Source of the DNA: Taishania sp965247975
Lineage (GTDB): Bacteria; Bacteroidota; Bacteroidia; Flavobacteriales_D; Crocinitomicaceae
NCBI GenBank assembly: GCA_965247975.1
Contig: OZ252050.1
Span: 3,844,001-3,908,000 of the forward strand
Direction of reading: 5' to 3'
Length of the DNA: 64,000 nucleotides
The first letter of the stretch is position 1. Each line of letters starts with the position of its first letter. Shown in pieces: positions 1 through 8,231 of this stretch. The position numbers and the translations under genes were made by a program. The notes beneath the pieces are model-generated. The model did no database searches. It had not been told where the DNA came from and worked only from the letters and a program-made list of their open reading frames with translations.

Positions 1-1
1 A

Positions 2-97
2 ACAACAGTTGATTTATCAAAAGTTGGTACTGGAGTTTATATGGTTGAAGTTTCTAACGAAAACGGTAAAAAAGTTGAAAGAGTTGTGATTCGTTAA
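2..97 (+). CDS. C-terminal end of a T9SS-sorted secreted protein (partial)
   Basis: The open frame enters from the left edge and gives 31 residues before TAA. The pattern, a Val-Asp-Leu-Ser strand, Gly-Val-Tyr-Met-Val-Glu-Val, a Gly-Lys turn and a final Arg-Val-Val-Ile-Arg, is the end of a type A C-terminal sorting domain, the signal that sends Bacteroidetes proteins through the type IX secretion system. The rest of the protein lies outside the window, so its function is unknown. A strong terminator follows at 130-162. Confidence 0.75.
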   Translation, partial: TTVDLSKVGTGVYMVEVSNENGKKVERVVIR

Positions 98-129
98 TCA
101 CCTCGCCAATTTTTTAATAATATTGAAAG

Positions 130-162
130 CCTCTCTTCCATTTTGGAAGGGAGGTTTTTTTT
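130..162 (+). terminator. Rho-independent terminator
   Basis: A 10-bp stem (CCTCTCTTCC / GGAAGGGAGG, one G-T pair) with a 5-nt loop is followed by eight T. It ends transcription of the T9SS-protein gene entering from the left. Confidence 0.9.
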
Positions 163-187
163 GACATCATAATTCTTGTTATATTTA
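160..187 (+). promoter_or_regulatory. Possible promoter of tpx
   Basis: TTTG at 160-163 (in the terminator T-run) and TATATTTA at 180-187 are 16 nt apart. The -7 box has one mismatch to TAnnTTTG and the spacing is a little short, so this is tentative. Confidence 0.4.
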
Positions 188-206
188 TAACAAATAATAC
201 AAAATA

Positions 207-707
207 ATGGCTGAATTAAAATTTAAGGGAAACCCCATCAATACCTCTGGCGATATGCCTAAAATTGGACAACTAGCTCCAAACTTCGAACTAGTTAAAA
301 ATGACTTGTCGCGCGTAAAGCTTTCGGACTACGCTGGTAAATTTGTCATTCTCAATATTTTTCCAAGCATCGACACGGGTGTTTGTGCCATGTCGGTTAG
401 AAAATTTAACCAAGATGCTGCAAATTTACCAAACACAAAAGTCGTTTGCATTTCAAAAGATTTGCCCTTTGCGCATTCACGCTTTTGTGGGGCTGAAGGA
501 ATCGAAAATATTGATATGCTTTCTTCATTCGATGAAAATCATTTTGAACTTAACTACCAACTTACTATGATTGATGGTGCGCTCAAAGGGTTGTTTGCTC
601 GTTCCATCGTTGTTGTAAATCCTGCTGGCGAAATCGTACACACCGAATTGGTTGATGATATTGTACACGAACCAAATTATGAAGCAGCAATGAATGCTGT
701 GAAATAG
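207..707 (+). CDS. tpx: Thiol peroxidase (Tpx-type peroxiredoxin)
   Basis: The 166-residue protein has the full atypical 2-Cys Tpx layout. The peroxidatic cysteine is C60 in SIDTGVCAMSVRKFN and the resolving cysteine is C94 in HSRFCGAEG, matching C61/C95 of E. coli Tpx. It reduces H2O2 and alkyl hydroperoxides using thioredoxin, in the cytoplasm or periplasm; no signal peptide is seen, so cytoplasm is more likely here. The usual family motif has Pro-Val-Cys-Ala-Thr where this protein has Gly-Val-Cys-Ala-Met, a small change next to the active site. Length is normal for the family. It stands alone between a terminator and the next promoter. Confidence 0.95.
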   Translation: MAELKFKGNPINTSGDMPKIGQLAPNFELVKNDLSRVKLSDYAGKFVILNIFPSIDTGVCAMSVRKFNQDAANLPNTKVVCISKDLPFAHSRFCGAEGIENIDMLSSFDENHFELNYQLTMIDGALKGLFARSIVVVNPAGEIVHTELVDDIVHEPNYEAAMNAVK

Positions 708-725
708 TTCTTCAAGTTTTTAACT

Positions 726-733
726 TACCTTTG
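726..733 (+). promoter_or_regulatory. -7 box upstream of the YgiQ-like gene (leaderless)
   Basis: TACCTTTG matches TAnnTTTG exactly and ends 4 nt before the ATG at 738. Transcription should begin at or next to the start codon, so the mRNA is probably leaderless. No clear TTTG -33 box is visible. Confidence 0.6.
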
Positions 734-737
734 CCTC

Positions 738-2633
738 ATGGAACAAAGACCAATAACAGATTGGCTGCCGCTTACCATGAAGGAAGTGGAAAAACGCGGT
801 TGGACGGAAATTGATGTTATAATCATTTCTGGTGATGCGTATGTAGATCATCCTGCTTTTGGAACGGCTGTTATTGGTCGAATTATTGAAGACGAAGGTT
901 TTAAAGTTGCCATCGTTGCTCAACCAAATTGGAAGGACGATTTGCGCGATTTCAAAAAATTCGGAAAACCAAAATACTTCTTTGGTGTCACCGCCGGGTG
1001 TATGGATTCCATGGTAAATCATTATACTGCCAATAAGCGTTTGCGTTCAACAGATGCCTACACACCCGGCGGACAAGGTGGTTTTCGTCCAGATTATGCA
1101 ACCATTGTTTATTCAAATATTCTTAAGGATCTTTATCCTGATGTTCCCGTTTTAATTGGTGGAATCGAAGCTTCATTGCGTCGGGTAACGCATTACGATT
1201 ATTGGTCAGACAAACTCATGCCTACCATTTTAAAAGATTCAAAGGCAGAAATGTTGGTCTATGGAATGGGCGACCAACCCTTGCGGGAAATGCTGAAATT
1301 GCTAAAAAAAGGCGTTCCGTTCTCCAACTTAAAAACGATCAAACAAATCGCATTCTTACAAGATGATAAGGAGGAACTTCCGAAAAATAAACAATGGGAA
1401 ACGGTTGAATTATCGAGTCACGAAGAATGTTTGAAAGACAAAATCAAATACGCAGCGAATTTTAAAATTGTTGAAGTGGAATCCAATAAATGGGAAGCAA
1501 ATCGCATTACCCAACAAGTTGGCAATCAAACGCTGGTGATAAATCCACCCTACAAAACGATGGAAGAAGGCGAAATTGACAAAACGTTTGATTTGCCTTA
1601 TACACGTCAACCTCATCCGAAATACAAAAAACGTGGAGCAATTCCGGCGTATGAGATGATTAAATTCTCCATCAACATGCATCGTGGTTGTTTTGGAGGT
1701 TGCAGTTTTTGTACTATTTCGGCGCATCAAGGAAAATTCATTGCTTCGCGAAGTGAAAAATCCATTCTCAATGAATTAGAACAAGTTGTTCAAGATTCAG
1801 ATTTTAAAGGCTATATTTCCGATTTGGGTGGACCATCTGCCAACATGTACAAAATGAAAGGCAAAGACGAAGCCATTTGTGCGCGTTGTTCTTCGCCAAG
1901 TTGCATTCACCCCGTGATTTGCAACAATTTGGATACATCACACAAACCAATGACGGAATTATACCGCAAAGTTGACAACCATCCAGAAGTGAAAAAAGCG
2001 TTTGTTGGTTCTGGTATACGCTACGATTTATTGGTGGATGATTTCAACAAAAACAACGAAGACGGAAACCACGACGAGTACATTGAACAAGTAATTACAA
2101 GACATGTCAGTGGACGTTTGAAAGTTGCGCCGGAACACACATCAGATGCAACCCTACGTGTGATGCGCAAACCATCATTTAAATATTTTCATAAATTCAA
2201 GGAAAAATACGATCAAATTTCCGCGAAACATGGATTGAATCAACAGCTTATCCCCTATTTTATTTCATCGCACCCAGGATGTGAAGAAGAAGACATGGCG
2301 AATTTGGCTGCTGAAACAAAAGACATGGGATTTCAGTTGGAGCAAGTGCAAGATTTCACGCCAACTCCCATGACGGTTGCTACAGTTATTTACTACAGCG
2401 GTGTTCATCCATATACTTTGAAACCAATCAATACGGTAAAAACAAAAGAAGAAAAACTGAATCAAAATCGATTTTTCTTTTGGTACAAACGTGAGAACAA
2501 AGACTGGATTCGCAAACGCTTGGAGCAAGCAAAACGACCAGATTTGGCTGAAAAACTATTGGGCGACCGAAAATCGGAATCCGAAAAACAAGTACCGAAA
2601 TGGTTGGCCGATAAGCGAAATCGAGGGAAATAA
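738..2633 (+). CDS. YgiQ-family radical SAM protein
   Basis: This 631-residue protein matches the YgiQ (UPF0313) family along its length. The radical SAM cluster motif CX3CX2C is at C318, C322 and C325 (HRGCFGGCSFC). A second cysteine-rich segment (CARCSSPSC, then a further Cys) follows about 70 residues later and is typical of the family. The N-terminal third resembles the YgiQ N-terminal domain and the C-terminus is Lys/Arg rich. Such enzymes cleave S-adenosylmethionine to make a 5'-deoxyadenosyl radical; the physiological substrate of YgiQ is not established. It is transcribed alone and converges on tnaA with only 5 nt between stop codons. Confidence 0.93.
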   Translation: MEQRPITDWLPLTMKEVEKRGWTEIDVIIISGDAYVDHPAFGTAVIGRIIEDEGFKVAIVAQPNWKDDLRDFKKFGKPKYFFGVTAGCMDSMVNHYTANKRLRSTDAYTPGGQGGFRPDYATIVYSNILKDLYPDVPVLIGGIEASLRRVTHYDYWSDKLMPTILKDSKAEMLVYGMGDQPLREMLKLLKKGVPFSNLKTIKQIAFLQDDKEELPKNKQWETVELSSHEECLKDKIKYAANFKIVEVESNKWEANRITQQVGNQTLVINPPYKTMEEGEIDKTFDLPYTRQPHPKYKKRGAIPAYEMIKFSINMHRGCFGGCSFCTISAHQGKFIASRSEKSILNELEQVVQDSDFKGYISDLGGPSANMYKMKGKDEAICARCSSPSCIHPVICNNLDTSHKPMTELYRKVDNHPEVKKAFVGSGIRYDLLVDDFNKNNEDGNHDEYIEQVITRHVSGRLKVAPEHTSDATLRVMRKPSFKYFHKFKEKYDQISAKHGLNQQLIPYFISSHPGCEEEDMANLAAETKDMGFQLEQVQDFTPTPMTVATVIYYSGVHPYTLKPINTVKTKEEKLNQNRFFFWYKRENKDWIRKRLEQAKRPDLAEKLLGDRKSESEKQVPKWLADKRNRGK

Positions 2634-2638
2634 TTGGA

Positions 2639-4009
2639 TCACGCCAACTCCAACTTTGCCGTAAAATGCCTCAACAACGGTGATTCATCTGTAATTTTTA
2701 ATCCTCGGATCTTCGATTTGTTTTGAAACACATCAATGATTACTTCCGCCACATAGTCAATGTGAGATTGAGTGTAGACGCGTCGTGGGATCGCCAAACG
2801 AACTAATTCATGATGCGCTGGAATCAATTTTCCGTTTGCATCGTATTTTCCAAACATGAACGAACCAATTTCAACACTTCGGATGCCGCCTTCCAAGTAA
2901 AGTTCGCATACCAAGGCTTGTCCTGGATATTGATCGATAGGAATGTGTTCCAAAAATCGTTTGGCGTCTAAGTAAACTGCATGTCCGCCAGCAGGCAACA
3001 TAACAGGAACACCCGCTTTGGTTAATTTTTCTGTCAAATATTCCATGCTCGAAATGCGGTAATGCAGGTAACTCTCTTCAATGACCTCTTTCAATCCAAT
3101 GGCAATTGCTTCCAAATCGCGTCCAGCCAATCCGCCGTAAGTTGGAAATCCTTCTGTTATGACCAATAAATTTCGGCAAGCTACAGCCAATTGCTCATCG
3201 CGCATTGCTAAGAAGCCTCCGATGTTGGCAAATGCATCTTTTTTAGCACTCATCGTACATCCATCTGCGCAGCTAAACATTTCCGAAACAATTTCTTGAA
3301 TGGTTTTATCGGAAAATCCAGCTTCTCGTTTTTTAATGAAATAGGCATTCTCCGCAAAGCGACAAGCATCTAGAAAAAACATAATTTTATGCTTTTTGCA
3401 GATTTCACTCACTTCATGAATGTTTTTCATACTCACAGGTTGTCCTCCACCCGAATTATTCGTTACCGTTAAAATCACCATGGCAATTTTTTCTGTCCCA
3501 AATTGTTGAATAGTGCTTTCAAGTAAGTCCACATTCATATTTCCTTTGAACGGAAATGGTTCACCCGTTTGTTTGCCTTCATCGCACAGCAAGTCTATTC
3601 CTTGGGCCCCTGAAAATTCGATGTTTGCACGTGTTGTGTCAAAAAGTGTATTACTTAAAAACACTTTGTTTTCGCCACCACGAATGCTGAACAGAATTTT
3701 TTCTGCAGCGCGCCCTTGATGCGTAGGAATGACAATCGGAAAACCCATCAATTCTTGAATGGTCTTTTCAAAATGAAAATAACTCGGACTTCCAGCATAC
3801 GATTCATCGCCTCGCATAATTCCAGCCCATTGATTGCTGCTCATCGCACTCGTACCACTATCTGTGAGCAAGTCGATAATGACATCATCTGATTTCAATA
3901 GAAATGCATTATAATGTGCTTTTTTCAGCAAGGCAATTCGTTCTTCCTTGGTCGTAAAATGAATAGGTTCAACCGATTTAATTTTGAACGGTTCAATAAT
4001 TGTGCGCAT
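2639..4009 (-). CDS. tnaA: Tryptophanase
   Basis: This 456-residue PLP enzyme belongs to the beta-eliminating lyase family, which also contains tyrosine phenol-lyase. The PLP lysine is K257, the second Lys of CTMSAKKDAF. Two features favour tryptophan over tyrosine: the segment SVEIGSFMFG has Ile where tyrosine phenol-lyase has its phenol-binding Arg381, and the C-terminal LRHFTAKL carries the His of tryptophanase where tyrosine phenol-lyase has Phe. Expected reaction: L-tryptophan to indole, pyruvate and ammonia. It is the last gene of the minus-strand aromatic block, 9 nt after the queD-like gene, and is probably co-transcribed with hppD and hmgA. Confidence 0.9.
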   Translation of the reverse strand: MRTIIEPFKIKSVEPIHFTTKEERIALLKKAHYNAFLLKSDDVIIDLLTDSGTSAMSSNQWAGIMRGDESYAGSPSYFHFEKTIQELMGFPIVIPTHQGRAAEKILFSIRGGENKVFLSNTLFDTTRANIEFSGAQGIDLLCDEGKQTGEPFPFKGNMNVDLLESTIQQFGTEKIAMVILTVTNNSGGGQPVSMKNIHEVSEICKKHKIMFFLDACRFAENAYFIKKREAGFSDKTIQEIVSEMFSCADGCTMSAKKDAFANIGGFLAMRDEQLAVACRNLLVITEGFPTYGGLAGRDLEAIAIGLKEVIEESYLHYRISSMEYLTEKLTKAGVPVMLPAGGHAVYLDAKRFLEHIPIDQYPGQALVCELYLEGGIRSVEIGSFMFGKYDANGKLIPAHHELVRLAIPRRVYTQSHIDYVAEVIIDVFQNKSKIRGLKITDESPLLRHFTAKLELA

Positions 4010-4018
4010 ACTTTTTTC

Positions 4019-4492
4019 TTATAAATTATCAGATAAATGCCATTCAGCATAGGAAGTAGGTGTTTCGTCTAGTCGCAAAGAAATTAATTTGGTTGGGGTT
4101 TGAAATTTAGCAAACAACAACGACGCAAAATAACTTACCAAGTTTTCACAGGTTGGCTGAAAGGAGACCAAATGTACTTTTTCAAAGGATTGCAGAAACT
4201 CACTTTGGTGCGGATAATGTGCGTTTTCATTCAAGACCAAGGCATGATCATATCGGTCGATAATGACTTCATGAACGATTTTTTTTAAATCACCAAAATC
4301 AATAACCATCCCATGCTTCGGGTCTTGGTTGTCAGATATCGGTTCACCAAGCAAGGTTACCATTAATTGATAGGTATGACCATGAATATTTTTGCACGGA
4401 CCATCGTATCCAAACAAAGCGTGCGCCATATCGAAGGAAAATTTCTTTGTTACGCGCACCCTTTGCTTAGACGTGAGTTGTGGTTTAGACAT
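4019..4492 (-). CDS. queD: 6-carboxytetrahydropterin synthase / 6-pyruvoyltetrahydropterin synthase family
   Basis: The 157-residue protein has the zinc site and active site of the QueD/PTPS family: H24 in DMAHALFGYDG, the catalytic Cys C33, and H37 and H39 in CKNIHGHTY, with the DFGDLK segment further on. QueD converts dihydroneopterin triphosphate into 6-carboxytetrahydropterin for queuosine; PTPS homologues make 6-pyruvoyltetrahydropterin. It lies 5 nt after hppD and 9 nt before tnaA in an aromatic amino acid operon, with no queuosine genes nearby, so a role in supplying a pterin cofactor is possible. The family assignment is firm; the product made is not. Confidence 0.88.
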   Translation of the reverse strand: MSKPQLTSKQRVRVTKKFSFDMAHALFGYDGPCKNIHGHTYQLMVTLLGEPISDNQDPKHGMVIDFGDLKKIVHEVIIDRYDHALVLNENAHYPHQSEFLQSFEKVHLVSFQPTCENLVSYFASLLFAKFQTPTKLISLRLDETPTSYAEWHLSDNL

Positions 4493-4497
4493 ACTAT

Positions 4498-5655
4498 TTA
4501 CAATGTTCCTCTCCGTGCTTGCTCTGCTTCTATGCTTTCGAACAAGGCTTGAAAATTTCCTTTCCCAAATGATTTTGCTCCTTTTCGTTGAATGATTTCA
4601 AAAAACAACGTCGGTCTATCTTCAACTGGTTTTGTGAAGATTTGAAGCAAATATCCTTCTTCGTCCCGATCAACCATAATTCCAAGCGACTTCAATATCG
4701 CCATGTCTTCCGCGATATCACCTACTCGATCTGAGACCGTATCGTAATACGTTCCCGGGACATGTAAAAACTCTACGCCAGAATTTCGCATTTCTGAAAT
4801 GGTGTGGATGATGTCGTCAGTAGCTACTGCAATGTGTTGACAACCAGCGCCTCCATAGAAATCCAAGTATTCTTCTATTTGCGATTTTTTTAACCCTTCA
4901 GCAGGTTCATTGATTGGGAATTTGATTCGTCCGTTGCCGTTGGTCATTACTTTAGACATCAAAGCTGTGTACTTTGTTGAAATATCTTTGTCGTCAAAAG
5001 TGACTAAATTGGCAAATCCCAAGGTGTTTGCATAAAATTCAGCCCATTTATTCATTTGACCGAGCTCCACATTTCCAACCATGTGATCAATGTATTTCAA
5101 ACCTTTTGAATTTGGATTGTATTCGCTTTCCCATTTTTCAAAACCTGGAAGGAAAATGCCTGAGTAATTTTTTCGTTCCACAAATGTGTGAATGGTGTCG
5201 CCATACGTTTTTATGGAAGCACGAACTACTTCACCAAATTCATCGATTTCGACTGTTGGTTCCTTCACGGCAACAGCACCTCGTTTTATTGTTTCTTCAA
5301 ATGCGTGCGTGGCATCATCGACCCAAAGTGCAATAACTTTTACACCATCTCCATGCCGACGAATGTGGTCAGAAATTTCACTGTTTGGGTTGAAAGGAGT
5401 TGTTAAAACCAACCGAATTTTGTCTTGCTTGATCACATACGAACAATATTCTTTGTTTCCAGTTTCCAAGCCACAATAAGCTTCGCTTTGAAAACCAAAA
5501 GCTGTTTTGTAATAATGAGCCGCTTGTTTGGCATTTCCAACATATAATTCAACATAATCTGTTCCGTTGATCGGCAAAAAATCTTGTGCCTCCTCGAAAA
5601 TTTTCTCAATTCCGTAATTGAAATTATCTACATTTTTTAAATCTGCTATTGCCAT
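4498..5655 (-). CDS. hppD: 4-hydroxyphenylpyruvate dioxygenase
   Basis: This 385-residue protein has the two vicinal-oxygen-chelate halves of HPPD. The Fe(II) ligands are visible in the C-terminal half: H191 (YIDHMVGNV), H274 (CQHIAVATDD) and E353 (FFEIIQRKG). The C-terminus, GKGNFQALFESIEAEQARRG, is the conserved HPPD tail that closes over the active site. It converts 4-hydroxyphenylpyruvate (from tyrosine) to homogentisate with loss of CO2. The next enzyme, hmgA, is the gene just upstream, 150 bp away across three palindromic repeats. Five nt separate it from the queD-like gene downstream. Confidence 0.96.
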   Translation of the reverse strand: MAIADLKNVDNFNYGIEKIFEEAQDFLPINGTDYVELYVGNAKQAAHYYKTAFGFQSEAYCGLETGNKEYCSYVIKQDKIRLVLTTPFNPNSEISDHIRRHGDGVKVIALWVDDATHAFEETIKRGAVAVKEPTVEIDEFGEVVRASIKTYGDTIHTFVERKNYSGIFLPGFEKWESEYNPNSKGLKYIDHMVGNVELGQMNKWAEFYANTLGFANLVTFDDKDISTKYTALMSKVMTNGNGRIKFPINEPAEGLKKSQIEEYLDFYGGAGCQHIAVATDDIIHTISEMRNSGVEFLHVPGTYYDTVSDRVGDIAEDMAILKSLGIMVDRDEEGYLLQIFTKPVEDRPTLFFEIIQRKGAKSFGKGNFQALFESIEAEQARRGTL

Positions 5656-5715
5656 TTTGTTTCTTTTTTTCTTTTGTTGTTTTTCTTTTTCCTCGGTCTT
5701 TTTTCCTTATAGAGG

Positions 5716-5809
5716 ATTCGTGATGAATCACGAATTTACATGGTAAGCTTTGCATCGTGATGAATCACGAATTTACGGAGCCTTGCATCGAGATGAATCA
5801 CGAATTTAC
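5716..5809. repeat. Three palindromic 21-bp repeats between hmgA and hppD
   Basis: A unit with core GATGAATCACGAATTTAC occurs at 5719-5739, 5756-5776 and 5789-5809. The first copy is widest: ATTCGTGAT-GA-ATCACGAAT is a perfect inverted repeat. The second keeps CGTGAT-GA-ATCACG; the third has one change (CGAGAT). Spacing is 37 and 33 bp. The third copy supplies the stop codon of hmgA (5806-5808). The units could act as mRNA hairpins within the hmgA-hppD transcript, protein sites, or simply be a dispersed chromosomal repeat. Confidence 0.85.
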
Positions 5810-6963
5810 GTGTTGAGCCATGACTTATAATAATCCTTCACATCAATTTTCAATGCTTCTTCCGTGATCATTACTGGCGCAAAAGGATCAATCATAACAG
5901 CAAGTTCTTGGGTTTCTTTTTTTCCGATGCTTCGCTCAATGGCTCCTGGATGTGGTCCGTGAGGTAATCCACCGGGATGCAAGGTAATTTGTCCTTTTTC
6001 TATGTTATTTCGACTCATAAAATCGCCATCAACATAGTAAAGCAATTCATCAGAATCTATGTTGCTATGGTGATATGGTGCCGGAATTGCGTCTGGATGA
6101 TAGTCGTACATTCTTGGAACGAACGAGCAAATCACAAAATTTGCATTTTCAAACGTTTGATGGATTGGTGGTGGCATGTGAATGCGCCCTGTAATTGGTT
6201 CGAAATTAAAAATCGAGAAAATATATGGATAATGGTAGCCATCCCATCCCGCCACATCAAACGGATGATTTGCATATTGATACGGGAAAATTTTATCTTG
6301 TTTTTTGATTAAAACATCAAATTCTCCTTCTTCGTCGTAAGTTTTCAAATTGCTTGGTCGCACAATATCGCGCTCGCAAAACGGAGAATGTTCCAACAAT
6401 TGACCAAACTGATTGCGGTAACGACTTGGGGTAAAAATTGGAGTATTGCTCTCGACGTACAACAAACGATTTTTCTCTGTATTGAAATGAATTTTATAAA
6501 CGGTTCCTCGAGGAATGATTATGTAATCGCCGTATTTGAAATTCAATTCGCCGTACATCGTATAAACTGTTCCGGTTCCTTCGTGGACAAATAGCATTTC
6601 ATCGGCATCGGCATTTTTGAAAAAATACGGTGTACTCTCCATTGGCGCAGCAAGTCCAATTTGCATGGATGCGTTTACGAAAAGTGTTTTACGACTTTCC
6701 AAATAATCTTTTACTGGCGAAATTTCAAAACCTTTGAAACTCATGCAATCCAAATTCGTGTCAACCACCACTTTTGGGGCAACAGAATATGCTTTGTCTT
6801 TTTGTTTCACGCGTGTTGGCGGATACAAGTGATAGACAAGCGATGACATGCCAGCAAATCCTTGGGTACCAACTAATTCTTCTTGATACAATTTGCCATT
6901 GGGCTGTCTGGCAACAATATGTCTCTTTTCAGGAACTATTCCTAATGTATGATAAATGGGCAT
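5806..6963 (-). CDS. hmgA: Homogentisate 1,2-dioxygenase
   Basis: This 385-residue cupin-type dioxygenase opens the ring of homogentisate to give maleylacetoacetate. Visible signatures are the N-terminal YHTLGIVPEKRHI, the mid-protein PPPIHQTFENANFV, the iron-binding His/Glu segment PYHHSNIDSDELLYY and the C-terminal GGLPHGPHPGA. The next steps (maleylacetoacetate isomerase, fumarylacetoacetase) are not in the window. It follows paaD by 18 nt, so it is probably in the paa transcript, and precedes hppD. Its stop codon lies inside the third palindromic repeat, so the last residues could have been altered by the repeat's insertion. Confidence 0.95.
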   Translation of the reverse strand: MPIYHTLGIVPEKRHIVARQPNGKLYQEELVGTQGFAGMSSLVYHLYPPTRVKQKDKAYSVAPKVVVDTNLDCMSFKGFEISPVKDYLESRKTLFVNASMQIGLAAPMESTPYFFKNADADEMLFVHEGTGTVYTMYGELNFKYGDYIIIPRGTVYKIHFNTEKNRLLYVESNTPIFTPSRYRNQFGQLLEHSPFCERDIVRPSNLKTYDEEGEFDVLIKKQDKIFPYQYANHPFDVAGWDGYHYPYIFSIFNFEPITGRIHMPPPIHQTFENANFVICSFVPRMYDYHPDAIPAPYHHSNIDSDELLYYVDGDFMSRNNIEKGQITLHPGGLPHGPHPGAIERSIGKKETQELAVMIDPFAPVMITEEALKIDVKDYYKSWLNT

Positions 6964-6981
6964 TTTTCTGTTTTTAACTAA

Positions 6982-7476
6982 TTAATGACATTTGAAATAA
7001 TCAAAAGGCTCTTTGCAATCTTCGCAGGCATAAAGTGCTTTGCAAGCCGTTGATCCGAATCTGGAAATCATGGTGGTATGCGTCGAATTACATCTTGGAC
7101 AATGAATCGCTTGGGTGCTTGTATTCATCCAACTGGAACACGAAGAATGAAGTGGCGCGGCAATTCCATAGTTTCGCAATTTACTTTTGGTTTCTTCATT
7201 CATCCAATCTGTGGTCCAGGCCGGTGAATACACCAAAGTAACTTTCACGTTTTCAACGCCTTCTTTCGTTAATGCTGTGCGAATATCGTCCTCAATAATT
7301 CCCATGGCTGGACATGCTGTGTATGTCGGTGTGATAATGACTTCGCAACCTTCCTCGGTTAAAATCACGTCACGCAACATTCCCATTTCCTGAATGGTTA
7401 CAACAGGAATTTCCGGATCAACAATGTTTGCCAAACAGCGAAAAACTTGCTCCTTGGTTAAACGTGCGGCTACCAT
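6982..7476 (-). CDS. paaD: Phenylacetate-CoA epoxidase assembly subunit PaaD
   Basis: This 164-residue protein has two parts. The N-terminal 100 residues are a DUF59/MIP18-like domain (IVDPEIPVVTIQEMGMLRDV, then SPAWTTDWM), related to iron-sulfur assembly proteins. The C-terminus is a zinc ribbon with CX2C (CPRCNS) and a second CX2C (YACEDCKEPF). PaaD is needed for maturation of the PaaABCE epoxidase complex. The gene overlaps the end of paaC by 7 nt, a sign of translational coupling, and is followed by hmgA. Confidence 0.93.
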   Translation of the reverse strand: MVAARLTKEQVFRCLANIVDPEIPVVTIQEMGMLRDVILTEEGCEVIITPTYTACPAMGIIEDDIRTALTKEGVENVKVTLVYSPAWTTDWMNEETKSKLRNYGIAAPLHSSCSSWMNTSTQAIHCPRCNSTHTTMISRFGSTACKALYACEDCKEPFDYFKCH

Positions 7477-8228
7477 GTTGCGTCAGGATAAGCGCGTTGC
7501 AAATACTGCATTTCAGACAATAAATGACCAAGATGTTCGGTGTGAATTCCTTGTTGACTTCCAGTTTGCATCCACGATACGGTTGGAATTTCCATGTTCG
7601 ATTCTTTCATGATTCCTGCAACCATTTCCTTCCACTTGGATTCCAATTCGGAGGAATTAACCGCAATTTTGCTCGCAATCAAATCTGTTTCTGTGTCATT
7701 GGTTTCAAAAAATTCCCCTGTAAACATCCACAAATCATTGAATGCATTTTGCAAACGCATTTTACTTTCATCCGTTCCATTTCCAAGGCGAACACACCAA
7801 TCTTTAGAATGTTCCAAATGATAGCGCACTTCTTTGATGGCTTTTTGAGAAATCCCAGCAATTGTTTCATCGATCGATTTTGACAATTCCGAGAATTGAA
7901 AATACTCAAAACTTGAAAGTAGCATTTGTTTCGCCATGGTATAGGCAAAATCGCCAATTGGCAACTCCGTCAACAACAAATTATAGAACTCCCGTTCGCC
8001 ACGCTTAAATGCTAAGTCATCTTCCGATTTTTTTGTTTCGCATAATTCTCCAGCGTATTTCAAAAAAGCTTGCGCACGACCAATGTTGTCAAGTGACATG
8101 TTCGTGATTGCCAAATCTTCCTCAAGAAAAGGTCCTCGGCTACACCATTCCGACAAGCGCTGCCCATGAATCAAGGCTGAATCGCCCAATTTCAATAGGT
8201 ATTTTACTAAATGTTCGTTATTCGCCAT
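7470..8228 (-). CDS. paaC: Phenylacetate-CoA epoxidase subunit PaaC
   Basis: This 252-residue helical protein is the structural partner of PaaA in the bacterial multicomponent monooxygenase that epoxidises phenylacetyl-CoA. The ferritin-like fold is suggested by segments such as KLGDSALIHGQRLSEWCSRG and MSLDNIGRAQAFLKYAGEL near the N-terminus, and GIHTEHLGHLLSEMQYLQR at the end. PaaC lost catalytic di-iron function in the family and mainly supports PaaA. The gene starts 3 nt after paaB and overlaps paaD, the usual paa gene order. Confidence 0.94.
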   Translation of the reverse strand: MANNEHLVKYLLKLGDSALIHGQRLSEWCSRGPFLEEDLAITNMSLDNIGRAQAFLKYAGELCETKKSEDDLAFKRGEREFYNLLLTELPIGDFAYTMAKQMLLSSFEYFQFSELSKSIDETIAGISQKAIKEVRYHLEHSKDWCVRLGNGTDESKMRLQNAFNDLWMFTGEFFETNDTETDLIASKIAVNSSELESKWKEMVAGIMKESNMEIPTVSWMQTGSQQGIHTEHLGHLLSEMQYLQRAYPDATW

Positions 8229-8231
8229 GAC

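Noticed and set aside
2639..4009. Tyrosine phenol-lyase
   Set aside because: The residue matching the phenol-binding Arg381 is Ile and the C-terminal motif has His where tyrosine phenol-lyase has Phe.
5656..5805. CRISPR array
   Set aside because: Only three short palindromic repeats with 12-16 bp gaps and no cas genes; unit and spacing do not fit CRISPR.
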